DNA from: JAGSPQ01 sp038206395
GTDB lineage: Bacteria > Myxococcota > Myxococcia > Myxococcales > Myxococcaceae
Direction of reading: 5' to 3'
DNA length: 64,000 nucleotides
Assembly (NCBI GenBank): GCA_038206395.1
Contig: JBBRAX010000035.1
Location: forward strand, 1-64,000
The notes under the pieces are model-generated. The model did not search any database and had not been told where the DNA came from. It was given only the letters and a program-made list of their open reading frames with translations. The stretch's first letter is position 1; each line of letters starts with the position of its first letter. The translations under genes were made by a program, and so were the position numbers. Shown piece after piece: positions 61,796 through 64,000 of this stretch.

Positions 61796-62692
61796 ATGAA
61801 GCGCTTTCTGCTGCTGGGGTTGCTGTCGGTCGTCGGGCTCGCGCAGGCGCAGTCTGCGGGGCAGGTGAAGGACGGCAAGGTGACGAAGTCGGCGCGCGAC
61901 GAGATCGCGCGCCTCGAGAAGGAGCTCGCCGAACAGCGCGCGCTGCTGGTGAAGATTCTGCAGCTGCAGCTCGAGCATGATCAACAGCTGCTGCGGCTCG
62001 CGCAGGGCCAGGCGCTGTTGCCGGTGGCGGCGATCGAAGCGCCTGTGCCGGTCGCTGCTGTTGCGATGCAAAAGGAGAAAGAGCCACCTGCAGCCAAGGA
62101 AGCGCGTCCGTCGAAGGCGGGCACGGCGGTGGTCACAGGTCGGGTGAGAGTGACGGGTGCCAGCGGGCCGGCGTGGGTGTTCGTGGAAGACGTCAAGGCC
62201 GGGGCGTCGAACGGCTCTTTCGAAGTGCGCCAGGAAGGAAAGCAGTTCTCGCCGCGGACGGCAGTCGTGGCGCGAGGAACCAAGGTGAACTTCCCGAACC
62301 TCGACAGCATCTTTCACAACGTGTTCTCGACATCCGAAGGCAACGCTTTCGACCTCGGCAATGCGCGCGCGGGCGATGCGGTGAAGAGCCGCGTGATGTC
62401 GAACCCGGGCGTGGTCGAGATTTTCTGCAACATGCACTCACGCATGAGCGCGAGCATTCTGGTCGCTCCGAACGGGCTGTTCACCAAGGTGGAGGCCGAC
62501 GGCACCTTCCGGCTCGAGAACGTGCCGGTCGGACCGCGGAAGATCGCGGCCTGGGCGGGCGGCGAGAGCGTCGAGCGCCGTTCGATCGAAGTCAGCGCAA
62601 GCGGAGGCGATGTCGAGCTCACGCTGAACGCCGCCGCGGCCGGTGCCCACAAGAACAAGGTGGGCCAGCCCTACGGCTCCTACGCTGACTGA
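61796..62692 (+). CDS. Coiled-coil cupredoxin-like periplasmic protein
   Basis: 298 residues. Signal peptide (LLGLLSVVGLAQA), coiled coil (about 33-70: DEIARLEKELAEQRALLVKI), Pro/Ala spacer, then a plastocyanin-like domain with probable copper ligands His174 (IFHNVF), Cys211, His214 and Met217 (FCNMHSRM). A carboxypeptidase-like strand segment follows and the C-terminus is Gly/Ser-rich. The coiled coil may trimerise it or anchor it to the outer membrane. Follows the porin by 12 bp; it is the terminal gene of the kinase operon. Compare 14855-15499, with the same ligand set. Confidence 0.85.
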   Translation: MKRFLLLGLLSVVGLAQAQSAGQVKDGKVTKSARDEIARLEKELAEQRALLVKILQLQLEHDQQLLRLAQGQALLPVAAIEAPVPVAAVAMQKEKEPPAAKEARPSKAGTAVVTGRVRVTGASGPAWVFVEDVKAGASNGSFEVRQEGKQFSPRTAVVARGTKVNFPNLDSIFHNVFSTSEGNAFDLGNARAGDAVKSRVMSNPGVVEIFCNMHSRMSASILVAPNGLFTKVEADGTFRLENVPVGPRKIAAWAGGESVERRSIEVSASGGDVELTLNAAAAGAHKNKVGQPYGSYAD

Positions 62693-62705
62693 TAAGGTCC
62701 GCGGC

Positions 62706-64000
62706 ATGCGTTTCGCTGTCGCCGCCTGGCTCAGTATCGCCCTCGTGGGTTGCCAGTGTGACCCGGGTGGCACCCCGGCCGTCTATGCGTGCACCACCGA
62801 TGCAGACTGCCTCGATGGTTACGGGTGCGGGCTCGTCAGTCGCACCTGCGTGACAACCGGAACCGTCGAAGACGGCGGGTCCAAAGGTGGCGGCGCGGGT
62901 GGATCTGGCGGTGGCGGAATCGGCGGTGGCTCGGAAGGCGGAGGGGCGGGCGGCTCGGGAGGCGGCACAACGGGCGGCGGCGCAGGTGGTTCGGCAGGCG
63001 GCGGCGCAGGTGGTTCGGCAGGTGGCGGCACAGGTGGTTCGGCAGGTGGCGGCACAGGTGGTTCGACCGGCGGCGGAGCGGGTGGTTCAGGCGGCGGCGC
63101 TGCCCTCGGCCCGAACGCGCTCGTCTTCCTGACCACGACGGTGCCGAGTCCACTGCTCGCGGGCCAGTGTGTGCTCTCGACCGTGCAGGCGCGGCGAGGA
63201 GCAGTCGCGACGCCAGTGACATCGGCGACGACAGTGGGCCTCTCGGAGTTTCCCGTCGGCACGATGCGTCACTACTCGGACGCCAACTGCACGACGCCGA
63301 CCACGGTGGCGACGATTCCAAACGGCCAGACGGACATCGACTACTACGTGAAGCCGCTGACCGGTGGAGCCTCGACCCAGATCGCAACCGCCTCTTTTGG
63401 GTCGACCCAGCGCCAGTTCCCCGCTGTCATCGGCGCTGTGCGGCGAGGCACGTGCAACTTCGCCGGCCCCATCAACCTCGCCGACGGCGGGCAGACGGTA
63501 GACACCGGCGCCTTCTGCACGATTACCCCCCCGCACCAATCGATGGGCAAGACGGCGCTCTTCTTCCAGGCGACGACCTCCTCCGGCTCGGGCGGCACTG
63601 CGGGCGTGCGTTGCCGGCTGACCGCAACGAACCAGGTCGGGTGCATTCGCGTCGACGGCCAGAGCGGCGGCGTGGTCGCGTGGCAGACGGTCGAGCTTCC
63701 CACCGCGTTGCGCGTCGAACGCGTGTCCGGCAGCTGCCAGCCGCCTCCGTTCAACATCACCCTGCCGGCCGCGGTCAGCCCGTCGTCGAGCTTTCTTCTC
63801 AAGTCCTTCAACACGTCAAGCGGAGACATCGACGACGAGGACCTGTTCACCACGCAGCTCACGTCGGGCACCAACATCATCGGAGACCTCGGCGACGATG
63901 CGACGATGTGCAGCGGCTCTTCCTTTGAAGTGCAGGCGGTCGAGCTTCAGGGCCTCACGGTCACGCGCGGCACCTTCGACGCCGGCCTCCCCAGCGGAGA
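62706..64000 (+). CDS. Gly-linker lipoprotein, C-terminus beyond window
   Basis: At least 431 codons, open to the right edge. Lipobox IALVGC. Cys-rich head (CQCDP, CTTDADCLDGYGC...), then a Gly/Ser/Ala linker of about 70 residues containing four 24-bp repeats, then beta-rich modules with Thr/Ser-rich strands and scattered Cys (GQCVLST, NCTTP, RRGTCNFAG, VRCRLTA, SGSCQPPPF). The same plan as the lipoproteins at 1-330, 5288-7612 and 7640-9757. ATG 62706 lies 13 bp after the cupredoxin stop, so it may belong to that operon. Function unknown; surface display is likely. Confidence 0.8.
   Translation, partial: MRFAVAAWLSIALVGCQCDPGGTPAVYACTTDADCLDGYGCGLVSRTCVTTGTVEDGGSKGGGAGGSGGGGIGGGSEGGGAGGSGGGTTGGGAGGSAGGGAGGSAGGGTGGSAGGGTGGSTGGGAGGSGGGAALGPNALVFLTTTVPSPLLAGQCVLSTVQARRGAVATPVTSATTVGLSEFPVGTMRHYSDANCTTPTTVATIPNGQTDIDYYVKPLTGGASTQIATASFGSTQRQFPAVIGAVRRGTCNFAGPINLADGGQTVDTGAFCTITPPHQSMGKTALFFQATTSSGSGGTAGVRCRLTATNQVGCIRVDGQSGGVVAWQTVELPTALRVERVSGSCQPPPFNITLPAAVSPSSSFLLKSFNTSSGDIDDEDLFTTQLTSGTNIIGDLGDDATMCSGSSFEVQAVELQGLTVTRGTFDAGLPSG
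62973..63068 (+). repeat. Four 24-bp tandem repeats encoding GGGAGGSA-type units
   Basis: Units at 62973, 62997, 63021 and 63045, each 24 bp, encode the octapeptides GGGAGGSA, GGGAGGSA, GGGTGGSA and GGGTGGST. They differ by only a few bases. They lengthen the Gly-rich linker without breaking the frame. Confidence 0.95.

Overview
The window is high-GC, densely coded bacterial DNA whose gene content points to a predatory or social deltaproteobacterium of the Myxococcota, probably near the Myxococcaceae/Archangiaceae. The evidence is four Hanks-type Ser/Thr kinase-family loci (plus a broken TPR piece), two NtrC-type sigma-54 activators, lipoproteins with Cys-rich heads followed by Gly-rich or 'DAG' linkers, a MopE-like Cys-rich lipoprotein, PEGA-domain proteins and very large TPR proteins. 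This placement is inferred from gene families; no rRNA or other taxonomic marker is present beyond asnS and purF.

Layout. 1-11306 (minus): one tightly coupled operon. An active receptor kinase is followed by two paralogous propeller-type lipoproteins, a signal-peptide membrane protein, two pseudokinases (one with a transmembrane segment and a Thr-Pro repeat, one with two kinase folds), a second signal-peptide protein and a third lipoprotein cut by the window edge. 11585-12762 (plus): ECF sigma factor with a NrsF-like membrane anti-sigma factor. 12727-15499 (minus): EamA transporter, a frameshifted S24/S26-type peptidase, a gene joining half a heme A synthase to an HprK-like P-loop domain, and a cupredoxin-like protein. 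15607-22693: TPR protein, two small c-type cytochromes, an NtrC-type regulator, CBS and CHAD proteins, and a shortened universal stress protein. 22742-23536: Phd-type antitoxin with a wrecked VapC, then tRNA-Ala(CGC) and its terminator. 23536-31597 (minus): another kinase, CoA transferase, zinc-ribbon protein, 5'-nucleotidase, and a group of lipoproteins with a PEGA protein. 31620-37661: pseudouridine synthase, a junction between two gene fragments marked by a 30-bp perfect palindrome, PAP2 phosphatase, flavin-reductase-like protein, AI-2E transporter and purF.

37723-40807 (plus): sigma factor, zinc-finger anti-sigma factor and caspase-like protein with a probable outer-membrane barrel, each overlapping the next, then a tiny lipoprotein. 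40820-46405: MsrP, methyltransferase, FHA-sigma54 activator, a second sigma/anti-sigma pair, and a TetR regulator divergent from a Rieske oxygenase. 46341-54547 (minus): membrane protein, unknown protein, asnS, a 1328-residue TPR protein, a PEGA protein and an AbiEii-like toxin with its partner. 54625-55611: a glycosyltransferase. 55612-56431: 820 bp without a convincing gene. 56432-62692 (plus): a second kinase operon in which an active kinase, a double-pass extracytoplasmic sensor, a di-haem MauG/CcpA-like protein, an outer-membrane porin and a cupredoxin are all coupled. A fourth Gly-linker lipoprotein runs off the right edge.

Two themes stand out. First, Ser/Thr kinases and pseudokinases sit in strictly coupled operons with cell-envelope proteins, which suggests envelope sensing systems. 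Second, a surprising number of broken genes (heme A synthase/HprK chimera, frameshifted peptidase, shortened Usp, VapC remnant, copper monooxygenase tail next to a TPR tail) lie between 13.6 and 33.3 kb. These indicate either active gene decay by short deletions or local sequence/assembly errors; the sequence alone cannot decide between them.
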